A stretch of DNA of 64,000 bases from Agarilytica rhodophyticola (GCF_002157225.2 NZ_CP020038.1:3936501-4000500), one strand, 5' to 3'. Positions 38,754 to 47,886 are shown, counted from the first letter of the stretch. The notes: generated by a model from the letters alone, not told the origin. Made by a program: numbers and translations.

Positions 38754-38787
38754 AAAAAAGCCCGCATCGAAAGATGCGGGCTTTTTT
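38754..38787 (+). terminator. Second intrinsic terminator, after the tRNA-Asp tail copy
   Basis: GCCCGCATC (38760-38768), GAAA loop, GATGCGGGC (38773-38781), then six T residues; six A residues precede it, so it works in both directions. It shares the TCGAAAGA loop with the terminator after the tRNA operon. Confidence 0.9.
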
Positions 38788-38970
38788 GTATATGTAGAAT
38801 TTAGAAAAGACGCGAATGCTATACGTAGGGTTCAAAAATTCGTCAGGAACGAATTTGGTTGCGCAGCAATCCGAAGGATCGGCCACAAGGATGTGGCTGA
38901 CAACTAATTCGTCTGGAACGAATTTTCACAGCGATAGCTGCCCGCAGGGCGAGCGCCAAGGAAGGCGCTC

Positions 38971-39316
38971 GTGAACTCCCGGCCACGCGACAGTCTCCAT
39001 TTCTTTAGACAACACCCGTCCTCTTCAAACAGAACATCTGCCAGACAAGGCTAATCTCTTAAAGCCTCAACATTATTTCCATATTTTTAGCCTCATAAGA
39101 CTCTTTCTTTTTTAACTAAGAAGATAAAACATTTATTAAGGGGATACCATGCTCGGACTTAAAATTGAGTGTCATTGTTTGCTTCAGCTTACTCATAAAC
39201 ATCTCTTAGTTTAACAAAGGTAAATATGTTAAACCGCTTATCATGGTACAGGGATCTCTTTTCAAAGAATGTTGATACTAAAGCTGTAACAGCTTCAATA
39301 ACCTGGGAAAACCATT
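38971..39316. other. Intergenic region after the hairpin array
   Basis: 346 bases without a supported gene. The left end (GTGAACTCCCGGCC, 38971-38984) is a degraded match to the tail that follows the first array copy. Further right is AT-rich, with a possible promoter for the small charged ORF. Confidence 0.35.
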
Positions 39317-39478
39317 ATGACCCCTGAAGAACGAATAAAACTAGCAAAAGAAAAAGCGAAAGAATCGTCCAAAGAGCTTTTCAAAGAAAAGCCAAAAGAT
39401 GTAAAAGAAGAATTCGAAAAAGAAACTGTAATGGGAAACCCTAAAAATCTGGTTCGACCAGAAAGTAAAGAAGAGTAG
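39317..39478 (+). CDS. Candidate 53-residue highly charged protein
   Basis: ATG at 39317 opens a 53-codon frame ending TAG at 39476-39478. The product starts MTPEERIKLAKEKAKE and is almost entirely Lys, Glu, Arg and Ser, helical, with a final MGNPKNLVRPES segment. GGGAA lies 9 bases before the start. No family is recognised. The tidy start context and the helical heptad-like charge pattern support a real small gene, but AT- and A-rich DNA can give such frames by chance. Confidence 0.45.
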   Translation: MTPEERIKLAKEKAKESSKELFKEKPKDVKEEFEKETVMGNPKNLVRPESKEE

Positions 39479-39509
39479 CTTTACTTTCTTTTCTAGACTT
39501 TGTACACCC

Positions 39510-40214
39510 TTACCCCCTCCTCCACTGCTCACAAACAGCAGGCACCAAACTAGAAGCACGTCCACGCAACAGTTTATAACCATAGGGAATTTTATCAATA
39601 TCGAGAGTTACGATAATTTTTTGCGCTTTATAGCGGGCTTTTTTTAATAATCCAGCAGCAGGCTCCACCACAAGAGAGGTACCTACTACAAGCACATAGG
39701 CGGCATCGAGAAAGTGTTTTCTAGCTTTTTCCATATGAAGTGGCGTTTCACCAAACCAAACAACATGGGGGCGCAGTTGGCTGTTAAGTTCGCACTTTTG
39801 ACCCAAATGAATAGGCTTTTCTTCGATATTGTATATAAGGTCGTTATCTAATGAGCTTCGGGCCTTGTTCAATTCGCCATGCAGATGGATAACAACGCTT
39901 GAACCTGCTCGCTCATGCAGATCATCAATATTCTGTGTAATGACAACAACATCAAAGGTTTTTTCTAAATCAGCAATAGCATAGTGTGCTTGATTCGGCT
40001 GCGCATGATTACTTTGCTGGCGTAGTTTGTTGTAAAAATCCAATACCAGGCCCGGATCCTGCTGCCAGCCTTTAGATGTAGCAACCAGTTCAACAGGGTA
40101 ATTTTCCCAAAGGCCGTTCGCATCTCTGAACGTGTTCAAACCACTCTCAGCACTGATGCCCGCACCAGAAAAAACAACGACTTTGTTAGGATTAATCGGA
40201 GGTTTATTGCTCAT
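39510..40214 (-). CDS. Sir2-family NAD-dependent protein deacylase, zinc-less type
   Basis: About 234 residues from ATG 40214. The sirtuin motifs are present: GAGISAESG (NAD), TQNIDDLHERAG, catalytic His in HLHGE, and VVGTSLVVEPAAG. The small domain between HLHGE and LRPHVVWFGE has a single cysteine, so the usual four-cysteine zinc site is absent. At the position where CobB has the class III Y-x-x-R signature (FYNARR), this protein reads FYNKLR, so the acyl-carboxylate-binding Arg is shifted or lost. It removes acyl groups from lysines with NAD+, but the acyl preference is uncertain. No clear ribosome site. Confidence 0.88.
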   Translation of the reverse strand: MSNKPPINPNKVVVFSGAGISAESGLNTFRDANGLWENYPVELVATSKGWQQDPGLVLDFYNKLRQQSNHAQPNQAHYAIADLEKTFDVVVITQNIDDLHERAGSSVVIHLHGELNKARSSLDNDLIYNIEEKPIHLGQKCELNSQLRPHVVWFGETPLHMEKARKHFLDAAYVLVVGTSLVVEPAAGLLKKARYKAQKIIVTLDIDKIPYGYKLLRGRASSLVPAVCEQWRRG

Positions 40215-40377
40215 ACGTAGGTTTTTATAAGGCGGAAAAGCTGATAGCAATCATACACCAGGACAACATACATAGCATTATTTTAAACTATTATACCGAC
40301 CTAAAGCTGCAATCAAGCCAAGCCTATCTCCAAACCCGAACCTCCATTTAGGACTAAGCCATAATATTACAGTAAAA

Positions 40378-40482
40378 CTACATCGGCACACTCGTGTATA
40401 TAAGTGTAGCGAGCAGACTAACACCTGCCGTATAAGCAGAAGCCCCTAGTAAAAACTCTATTACGTTGTCGAAAATTTCCAT
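40378..40482 (-). CDS. Candidate 34-residue membrane miniprotein
   Basis: ATG at 40482-40480 preceded by a strong AAGGGAAA ribosome site opens a 34-codon frame ending TAG at 40378. The product begins MEIFDNVIEFLLGASAYTAG and continues hydrophobic to YTSVPM, one membrane helix with an acidic N-terminus. It lies between the acyltransferase terminator and the sirtuin gene. The ribosome site and the clean helix suggest a genuine small protein; there is no homology evidence. Confidence 0.5.
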   Translation of the reverse strand: MEIFDNVIEFLLGASAYTAGVSLLATLIYTSVPM

Positions 40483-40511
40483 ATTTATTTCCCTTTCTAA
40501 ATGTATTGATT

Positions 40512-40540
40512 AAAAAATAAGGCAGATATATATCTACCTA
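40512..40540 (-). terminator. Intrinsic terminator of the acyltransferase gene
   Basis: On the minus strand AGGTAGAT (40539-40532) pairs with ATCTGCCT (40527-40520, one G-U) and TTATTTTTT follows. It lies 20 bases after the acyltransferase stop. Confidence 0.7.
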
Positions 40541-40559
40541 AAAAAGCTCCGTATAATTG

Positions 40560-41750
40560 TTAAGAAATTGACCCTTGCGCTGTCTTTTTCACAGCCTGCA
40601 GTTGGGTAATAATCTTATTTGCAAAAAAGTTGCTAAAGTTCATACCTTGCGCATCAACATAGCGGTAGAACATAATTGAACATAAATAAACTGACAAAAT
40701 AGTTAATAGTGAGGTACCTACTGCAGCCCAGTGATAAACACCTGTATATTGAAACAAAATATTGAAAGCGTAGATCCCAAAGGTTGAGAGGATTGGCATA
40801 TGAATCAGGTATACAGAAAATGACACCTTACCCATAAAAACCAGAGCTTTACCGGAAAAGAACATATTTAGCTTATCGTTAAATATAATAGCATAAACAA
40901 CAAAGAAGCCCGACATAAAATTACAAAGTGAGTAAGTCTTTGTACCCAGTAATGTGGCAATCAGAGAATATGAGTAACTTTGGTTATGTGCACCCGCTAA
41001 GAAAAGTCCGAACAATAGTACCGGCAATGCAATTTTTAGAGGAATCACTCTGCCATAAATACAAAATAAATAGCCACCATAGAAAGCGAATAAACCGGAA
41101 CCAAGACTCGAAGGAATGATTTTTAAGAAGGTTAAAATTACAGTAAGCAATGCAACGACTTCTAGTAAAAATGGAAGTTTTAATGTGACCTTATTTAAGC
41201 ATAATAGGTAAACGACAATGGAGCCAAGCAACTCAATTTTCATTGTCCAAAGCACTGGATTATAAGCACTATATCCGGACAGGAAGAAGACATCGACTGT
41301 ACCGCTGTAAATTGCGTTTGTTAATGAGTAGTCCAAGCTACCATAGCCTTTTATCCAAGGCCCTAGGTCGGGGCTGGAAATATCGAACAGCTGAAAAAAA
41401 ACATACGCAATTATGCAAGAAACCAGAACAGGAATCATTAAACGAGGGTAGCGTTTTAAAAACATAGAAAATATTTTTACCGGAGCATCATCTTTTTTCA
41501 GCGCAACCTTGGTAAGAATAAATCCACTAAGAACAAAGAAAATATAAACCGCTGCACTTCCTGAATAGAAAAAACCGAAGGGAGACTCGTGAATAAACCC
41601 CTGAATAGAGTTAAGTGCAATATCCCCCTTACCATCGAAGGCATGTAAGAACGGAAAAAAAGTCAAACTAAGATGTGACATCAGAACCATCACACATGCA
41701 AGGCCCCGAATACTTTCAACAGATAAATACTTATCTCTACTATCCATCAT
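40560..41750 (-). CDS. Acyltransferase family 3 (OafA-like) membrane protein
   Basis: 396 residues with about ten membrane helices. The N-terminus reads YLSVESIRGLACVMVLMSHLSLTFF, with the conserved R and catalytic-type His of the Acyl_transf_3 family, followed by GSAAVYIFFVLSGFILT. These inner-membrane enzymes move acetyl or other acyl groups onto surface sugars such as O-antigen or exopolysaccharide. The target here is unknown, because no glycan cluster is adjacent. It stands alone, with its own terminator. Confidence 0.9.
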   Translation of the reverse strand: MMDSRDKYLSVESIRGLACVMVLMSHLSLTFFPFLHAFDGKGDIALNSIQGFIHESPFGFFYSGSAAVYIFFVLSGFILTKVALKKDDAPVKIFSMFLKRYPRLMIPVLVSCIIAYVFFQLFDISSPDLGPWIKGYGSLDYSLTNAIYSGTVDVFFLSGYSAYNPVLWTMKIELLGSIVVYLLCLNKVTLKLPFLLEVVALLTVILTFLKIIPSSLGSGLFAFYGGYLFCIYGRVIPLKIALPVLLFGLFLAGAHNQSYSYSLIATLLGTKTYSLCNFMSGFFVVYAIIFNDKLNMFFSGKALVFMGKVSFSVYLIHMPILSTFGIYAFNILFQYTGVYHWAAVGTSLLTILSVYLCSIMFYRYVDAQGMNFSNFFANKIITQLQAVKKTAQGSIS

Positions 41751-42829
41751 CTACTTTCCTTTGTATATCCTTGAGAAAAACAGTGTTTAAAACACTAAAA
41801 CCACTCAGATACGAGCACCATATAGTTGTTATCTGTTAACATGAAAACACCAAAACAATTAATAGCATAAAAATCTAGTAAAACTATATATAGGTAGATT
41901 TACCAACTTAAACACTTACTTTTAAGCAAAAGTTAAACGCACAACAATGCAAGATCAGTGACTAAACGCTGATCAATATTTAAGTAGATTGCTATCTATT
42001 TTGAAAATTGGAGGAATATACATACTCTTCCTTGTATAAAATTTCCTGTTAAAAAGTCACTATAAACGGTGTTAGTGAATTCTAACATGACGTTTTTTAT
42101 CGTGTTAAGCGTTAATTACATTTTCTTTCAATAATCTACAGAAACACAGTAAAGCTTTCCCAAAACCGACGCATTAGTGAGCAAATAATCATTAAAAAAT
42201 GAAATTTCTAAGTCATGGCCTTTTAACACTAATTAAATTGCAGTGGTGTAGCTCTTATGTCACCATTTTTTTGTAGAGGTTACGGAGGTAAAGTGAAATA
42301 ATTTTATTACATTATTAAGAATTAGAAGCTTGCGCCAATTCGATACTGTAGAAAAAATTAATAGCGTTTGGTAAATATAAATCACCAAGCTCGATATAAA
42401 GTTACATGTTACTTTTTAATACGGATATAGCCAACTAACGGTCGACTGCCACCACTATGGCACTCGTACAAATGAAAGGATACTTCTTGCTGAGCAGCTA
42501 ATGCAGCCAAAATGGCTCAAACTTCTATAGAATTATTATTAGGGCCGTTTTTTGCACTATCATATTTAAAATCATACATATAATTAGCCCTGAGATTAGT
42601 CAAAAAAATAGTTAAATAGAAATAAATGAGAACCTAACAGGCCACAAAATTAATACTAAAGTACTAACAAAAGCTGTAAGCCATGAGAAAAAAGCATGAA
42701 ACAGTATTAATATTAATTAGGCAAACAGCTATGACTATTATTTTCCATTACATAGCTTAGCTGCTTTTCCTACCGAAATTTTGCGACGTAAAACATGCAA
42801 ACACTCAGTTTACCTCGCATAGTATTGCG
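41751..42829. other. Long AT-rich intergenic region with short inverted repeats
   Basis: 1079 bases without an intact gene. Exact inverted repeats occur at 41953-41974 (GATCAG ... CTGATC) and 42070-42087 (TGTTAG, TGAATT, CTAACA). A possible gene relic lies at 42409-42579. The left part must hold the acyltransferase promoter. Confidence 0.4.
42409..42579 (-). pseudogene. Possible decayed small gene with an in-frame TGA
   Basis: Read on the minus strand from ATG 42579, 20 codons (MYDFKYDSAK...) lead to TGA at 42519. The same frame then continues for 35 codons (AILAALAAQQEVSFHLYECH and on to PLVGYIRIKK) to TAA at 42409. The second half looks protein-like, resembling the C-terminus of small secreted proteins with an LLAAxxxxxPV core. 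It could be a relic or chance. Confidence 0.3.
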
Positions 42830-45742
42830 TTACAGCTTCACTCTTACACCAAGTGTAAATCGACGATCGCTCTGACGCACTTGATACAAGGCACCATTAG
42901 TCGCGGTGTCTAACGTCGGCTCTTTAGTAAGATTAACAATATCAGCTTGTATACGAAGTTTGGCATTAATGTCATAGGAGGCTGACCAATCCAGCTGTTC
43001 AATAGGCTCGCGAAAAGAGTTACCTAATGTCGGATCATCAGAACCAGGCCCCAGTAGTAAAACTCCTACCTCTCGCACGCGATTTTCAAAGGCGCTGTCG
43101 AGGAATCGGTCACGATAGGTATAGGCTAAACGAGTACTAAAGCCATATTTCTCATAGTAAATAGAGGCGTTATATGTATTTTCAGAAATATCCTCTAAGG
43201 GTGTGCCGTTGGGGTCTTCACTATCAGCATACGTGTAATTTGCACTTATACCTAAGCCACTCCATGCCGCAGGAAGAAAATCAAAAGACTGCTGGTAGCC
43301 CAGTTCAAATCCCTCCACAGTGCCACTTTCACCGTTGGTTTGAATGGTAGTGGGGATCCCCAGTTCTAACAAGGGTGAAGTTAATGCTGGATTGTCGCCT
43401 CGTCCATCAAGAAAGCATAATTCATCGCGTACGTTGGGATTGGAAATGGCAACAAAGCTCGGCGCATTGGAACATATTTGTGTCTGAGATAAAAATGAGC
43501 TAACGTCTTTATAAAAGATCGCCACCGAAATAAGATTACTCTCTCCCCAATAATGTTCGATGGAAAGATCATATTGCGTTGCGCGAAAAGGATTAAGTTG
43601 CGGATTACCTCGTTCTGCGCGAGTATTATCAACATTAATATTAAAAGCCGGGTTAAGCTGATTAAAATCAGGGCGCCTCATCACTTTGGCCGCGGCAAAA
43701 CGTAGTAACGTATCATCTTGCACATTCATAGTTAAATTCATACTAGGCAGCCAATCGTCATAGTTATTACTATCGGAGGTGGGCACAAAATCACCACTCG
43801 TATTGCGCTCAAAGGCACCTGTTTCTAATTCGGTCCGCACATAACGTGTGCCGGCAACACCTCGTACAGGTAAGCCTAATACTTCTGCATCGATATTGAA
43901 TTGAATATAAGCTGCTGTGGTTTCTTCATCTACTGTGGCAAAGCGGTCGAATTGAAAGGCAAGGTCACTACGATTACCACTGATTTCGCGATTGGTTCCA
44001 CGTAACAAGTCGGCCACGATCTGCAAGGTACGTTCTTCATTTTGTAACACGTCAGCATTAAAAGTTAAAAAGTTGGCCAAATCATAGCGTGCGCTATCAC
44101 CGTCAAAAGCATCGAAGTTGTATTGACTAATTGTACCATCGGGAAAGGCCGTCATTGGAATAACAATGGGGTCACCATTAGCATTTTGCAGTTGATTTTC
44201 CAAACCACTGACGAATAAACGATTTCTTGAAGCTTGAAAGCCTCTATCGGAAAATCTAACCCCAGCATCTATTGATGAAATAAAATCGACACCGGTGAAA
44301 GGTGTATCAAAGGTGATATCAAAACGCGCTGCGGTTTCATCGTTATCGACAAAGTCTTCACGATTTTCATAGCGGCGAAATACCCATTGATTAGGATCTA
44401 AAAAAGTATTGGGATCAGTTAATGCTACCGTCGGCACACTATTATTATCAGTATCGTAGCGAATGCCGCCATTGAGTGGATTAAAGGCAGCCGGGTTGGC
44501 TGCTTCACGTACAGGATCTACCGCATAAAAACGAAAGTCAGAAGAAGGTTCAAAGGTTTCAGAGTCGGCATAACTCAGCTCACCCGATATTTGAATATTG
44601 CCACTTAACGACCATTCACCACCAAACGCTGCACTAATAGAATCGGTATTGCGAAAAGTGGATTCTGTACGATTAAGAAAACGTACATCTGTATCTGTGT
44701 AATCTACAATTTGACCTGTATCATCAATTCTAAAACCCGCATCGCGTTCCCTCTGCGCAATAGCTTGCTGTTCAGCATCGCTCAAGTTATCAAGATTCTC
44801 TCGCGCTCTTAGAGGGCTATGAATAATGGATAGTGGCGAAAATGTTTGATTATCCCCTTCCCTCTGAGTAAAAGCGCCTTCGAAATACAACATACCTTGC
44901 GATGATGTTGGCTGCCATTGCAGAGATACATTTCCCGCTAAGCGTTCACGAGTATCAATCGCTGGTAGATAGGTTATATTAATAGGAATCACAATATTAC
45001 CAGGATCTAATTCACCATCACCGTCTAAGTCCAAAGGTTCAACATCAAAGCCTACGCGAGATTCATCGCGGCGTAGTTCTCTTTCCTGATAACTTATACT
45101 GGCAATAACTCCAAAATTACCCGAGCTATCCAGACTCCACTGATCACCATAGGTGGTATTTAAAATTGGCCCCCAGTGTTCTGTGTTATCTGTATATTCA
45201 CCCTTTGTTGAAATAGAAAGAACGCGATCTTTAGTGTCGAGAGGGCGAACCGTTTTAAGATTTATAGTACCGCCCAGTGCTCCCTCAATCATTTTTGGTG
45301 TAGGAGATTTAACCACTTCAACTCCGGATAAAAAATCCGATGGAAAATCCTGAAAGTCTACGCCGTTGCGCCCGTCACCCAATGTTGAACGGCCATTTAA
45401 TTCCACACGGTTTTGCGGCAACCCGCGAATCGACACTTCAGAACCAACACCGAATTCTCGATTAATAGATACGCCGGTAATTCTTTGTAATGCTTCAGCA
45501 ATATTGTTATCGGGTAATTTACCAATATCCTCAGCAACAATAGTGTCTATAATACGTGCATCTGCACGTTTAGCATCGGCGGCAGCTTCGAGGCTTTGAC
45601 GAATCCCAGTCACAATTACTTCTTCTTGAATTAATCCTTCATTAACATTTTCCGTAACCTTATTTTGGGCATAAGTATTTAAAGCTAGTGCTAAAGTAGA
45701 TATCGACAAGGCAGGTAAAACGAGTGGATGTTTGTATCCCAT
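42830..45742 (-). CDS. TonB-dependent outer-membrane receptor
   Basis: 970 residues. A signal peptide (about 1-25, ending YAQN) is followed by a TonB box-like EEVIVTGIRQSLEAA, then the plug domain (about 50-170) with PDNNIAEALQRITGVSINRE and the VEVVKSPTPKMIEGALGGTINLKT hallmark in two parts, and a long beta barrel ending RRFTLGVRVKL with a C-terminal aromatic/hydrophobic strand. This IRQSL-type receptor group is common in marine gammaproteobacteria for glycan or other large nutrients. GGAGAGA lies before the ATG. It diverges from the phytase-like gene. Confidence 0.93.
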   Translation of the reverse strand: MGYKHPLVLPALSISTLALALNTYAQNKVTENVNEGLIQEEVIVTGIRQSLEAAADAKRADARIIDTIVAEDIGKLPDNNIAEALQRITGVSINREFGVGSEVSIRGLPQNRVELNGRSTLGDGRNGVDFQDFPSDFLSGVEVVKSPTPKMIEGALGGTINLKTVRPLDTKDRVLSISTKGEYTDNTEHWGPILNTTYGDQWSLDSSGNFGVIASISYQERELRRDESRVGFDVEPLDLDGDGELDPGNIVIPINITYLPAIDTRERLAGNVSLQWQPTSSQGMLYFEGAFTQREGDNQTFSPLSIIHSPLRARENLDNLSDAEQQAIAQRERDAGFRIDDTGQIVDYTDTDVRFLNRTESTFRNTDSISAAFGGEWSLSGNIQISGELSYADSETFEPSSDFRFYAVDPVREAANPAAFNPLNGGIRYDTDNNSVPTVALTDPNTFLDPNQWVFRRYENREDFVDNDETAARFDITFDTPFTGVDFISSIDAGVRFSDRGFQASRNRLFVSGLENQLQNANGDPIVIPMTAFPDGTISQYNFDAFDGDSARYDLANFLTFNADVLQNEERTLQIVADLLRGTNREISGNRSDLAFQFDRFATVDEETTAAYIQFNIDAEVLGLPVRGVAGTRYVRTELETGAFERNTSGDFVPTSDSNNYDDWLPSMNLTMNVQDDTLLRFAAAKVMRRPDFNQLNPAFNINVDNTRAERGNPQLNPFRATQYDLSIEHYWGESNLISVAIFYKDVSSFLSQTQICSNAPSFVAISNPNVRDELCFLDGRGDNPALTSPLLELGIPTTIQTNGESGTVEGFELGYQQSFDFLPAAWSGLGISANYTYADSEDPNGTPLEDISENTYNASIYYEKYGFSTRLAYTYRDRFLDSAFENRVREVGVLLLGPGSDDPTLGNSFREPIEQLDWSASYDINAKLRIQADIVNLTKEPTLDTATNGALYQVRQSDRRFTLGVRVKL

Positions 45743-46731
45743 TATATTCTCTCCGGACGCAGGCCTTTATTTTGGAAAAACTAAAGCCGTACTTTTGATT
45801 ATTATTATGTAATTTTTGGATAAGTATATTTGGTTTAAATATGGCCATCATTTTTTTGGCCATACCAATAATTGTGTTTTTGGCTGGCAATTTATTATTC
45901 AGTGATAAGACCACTTTTTTAGAATATCGTGATTTACCTTTAAATTCCACCATAAAAAACACTATAACCGCTAATTAAAAAAATATTGGACAGACCAAAA
46001 AAAATTAAAATAATTAAAAAATAAATTAATCTCTTCTATTTAAAAAATAATGATCATTTTTTTAAAATTGGTCTTCAGATTTTTAATTAAATCACTAAGC
46101 ATGGCATTGAAAACAACAATGGCAAGAGATATTTTTAAAAAATTATGATGGATAACAACAATCTGCTAACGAGACAAGAAAAGTAATGTAAGTAATTGAG
46201 GATCGGGTAACAACTCAGACATCATCGAGAGCGGGGATGTTAAGTAGTAATCCACATTGATAATTTTTCCATTTTAAATAAATAACCACGCTGCATAGTA
46301 AAAAAATAGATCCAAATAAAAACGGTCTATTTTTATTTGGATCGGCGTAAATAGTGTTCGCGATAGTGGCTTATCTTCATTTAAACAAAACACAAAAATG
46401 ATTTTTTCGATATTACTCTTACATCATGTCTAATACATATATAGACATTAATTAATAATAGGATCCCCTTCTCATATTTAATTTCATCTAAGACGTATAA
46501 TGAGCGGTTTATACATGCAAATTAATGGCGCCTGCTTGTTGTGCGGATTTCTGCACAACAAGGGCCGACCTTTTTAGGTGGCATAAAAACCAGCAGCCTA
46601 AAGCAACCCTTTTAAAATAAAAATGCCAAATGCTTTATTTATGTGCCACCAAAACTTCACTTTTGCTTCATAAAAATGTCAAATCATCCGCTGAATATAT
46701 TTGTCTAATATTTTAATTAGGAAGGTTCATT
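45743..46731. promoter_or_regulatory. Divergent control region with three long inverted repeats
   Basis: 989 AT-rich bases between the TonB receptor and the phytase-like gene. There are three inverted repeats. 46309-46343 is a perfect 14-bp stem (GATCCAAATAAAAA, 7-base loop, complement), followed on the minus strand by a T-rich run. 46536-46563 is a perfect 10-bp stem (CTTGTTGTGC, 8-base loop). 46578-46588 pairs with 46638-46650 (GGTGGCATAAA ... TTTATGTGCCACC, one bulge). They may act as terminators or leader structures in each direction. No gene was accepted. Confidence 0.6.
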
Positions 46732-47826
46732 ATGTTTCGTTCGGTACTTTCAGCCGCATTGTTGAGTGTTTGCGCGTTACCTGTAAGCGCTAAAGGTAAC
46801 TTTTATGGTTATGAATTAGAATTTATTGGAGAGGCTCAAGTACCTAGTAGGACGATGTTTGAAGACACTATTTTTGGTGGCATATCAGGCATTGATTACA
46901 ACACAGATACCAACAGCTATGTGGCTATTAGTGATGATCGCTCTGCACCAAGGTATTATAATTTAAATATAGATTTACAAGACGGTTGGCTAGATAACGA
47001 CGATATAGAGATAACGAGAGTTACCACCATCTTGGATAAAGATGGCTTACCTTTTACAACAAGACCCGATCCCGAAGGCATTAGAGTTATGCCCTTCCCT
47101 GGCCTTTTATATTGGACGAGCGAGAGACAAGAAGGAGACACTACACCATTCACACGGGTCATGAGTGCTGACGGGCGTTATTTGGCTGAATTCGATTTAC
47201 CAGAAAAATTTGTCGGCATCGGCGATACAGCAGGAACAAGAAATAACGTCGGTTTTGAAAGTATAACCTATGGTAGAAATACGAGTACGTTGTTTGTCGC
47301 TAACGAAAGTGCCTTAGTGCAAGATGGAGAAAAATCTACACTTACTTCAGGCAGCCCCGCGCGAGTTATGAAACTCAACGCCAAAACGGGCAAAGCAAAG
47401 CAAGAATACATTTACATGGTAGAGCCTATTGCACAAGCACCTGTTCCAAGTGATGGCTTCGCTGACAGTGGTTTAGTAGAACTATTAACTCTGGACAAAA
47501 ATGTCATGATTGCTATGGAAAGATCTTTCTCGATCGGCGTCGGCTATAGTGTCAAACTCTACTTAACCACAACTCGCGGCGCTACAGAAGTCAGTCGGTT
47601 CGACTCTATCCAAGGTAAGAAAATACGCCCTATGCGCAAGAGATTGCTGTTAGATTTGGACGATTTAGGTATTACACCGGACAATGTCGAAGGTATGACC
47701 TTAGGCCCCAAAATCAATGGACAACGTACACTAATTCTCGTTTCAGATGATAATTTCAGTGCCTTTGGCCCTCAAGTGAACCAGTTTATTGGATTTAAGA
47801 TTCACGATTATTACTGGAAAAGATAA
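46732..47826 (+). CDS. Esterase-like activity of phytase family protein
   Basis: 364 residues. A signal peptide (about 1-20, ending VSAKG) exports it. The body matches the phytase-like family: GGISGIDYNTDTNSYVAISDD, RPDPEGIRVMP, NVGFESITYG, then LLDLDDLGITPDNVEGMTLGP and LILVSDDNFS. This is the usual seven-bladed-propeller repeat pattern, with acidic residues that may bind calcium. The family is named for esterase or phytase activity, but few members are tested. An AGGAAGG site precedes the ATG. It faces a TonB-dependent receptor, which suggests one uptake and processing unit for an organophosphate or ester substrate. Confidence 0.9.
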   Translation: MFRSVLSAALLSVCALPVSAKGNFYGYELEFIGEAQVPSRTMFEDTIFGGISGIDYNTDTNSYVAISDDRSAPRYYNLNIDLQDGWLDNDDIEITRVTTILDKDGLPFTTRPDPEGIRVMPFPGLLYWTSERQEGDTTPFTRVMSADGRYLAEFDLPEKFVGIGDTAGTRNNVGFESITYGRNTSTLFVANESALVQDGEKSTLTSGSPARVMKLNAKTGKAKQEYIYMVEPIAQAPVPSDGFADSGLVELLTLDKNVMIAMERSFSIGVGYSVKLYLTTTRGATEVSRFDSIQGKKIRPMRKRLLLDLDDLGITPDNVEGMTLGPKINGQRTLILVSDDNFSAFGPQVNQFIGFKIHDYYWKR

Positions 47827-47853
47827 ATACCCTTCTTTTGTTCACCTATGATC

Positions 47854-47886
47854 AATGCCTTTGAATCGAATCGGATCAAAGGCATT
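47854..47886 (+). terminator. Stem-loop after the phytase-like gene
   Basis: AATGCCTTTGA (47854-47864) and TCAAAGGCATT (47876-47886) are exact inverted copies with an 11-base loop, 28 bases after the stop. No U-run, so a 3'-end stabiliser or weak terminator. Confidence 0.55.

Larger units (their letters stand above)
38659..38970. repeat. Array of three copies of a three-hairpin element
   Basis: Three copies lie at 38659-38725, 38836-38899 and 38906-38970. Each has three hairpins in the same order. Hairpin 1 has an AT-rich stem with loop AGGAAA, CAGGA or CTGGA. Hairpin 2 has a 4-bp stem with loop GGA, GAA or GCA. Hairpin 3 has loop AAGGAT, AAGGAT or AAGGAA. Stems differ between copies but stay paired: hairpin 3 is GAGCGCC/GGCGCTC in copies 1 and 3 and CGGCCAC/GTGGCTG in copy 2. 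The copy-2 hairpin 3 reads ACAAGGATGT across its loop, identical to the core of the CsrA consensus ACARGGAUGU. Either a REP-like element or a CsrA/RsmA-binding RNA. Confidence 0.75.

Noticed and set aside
38659-38970. CRISPR-like array
   Set aside because: The units are self-complementary multi-hairpin elements with uneven spacing and no unique spacers; no cas genes.
45660-45962. 100-codon minus-strand frame upstream of the TonB receptor
   Set aside because: Lys/Asn/Phe-rich frame in AT-rich promoter DNA that overlaps the receptor's signal-peptide region; no family signal.
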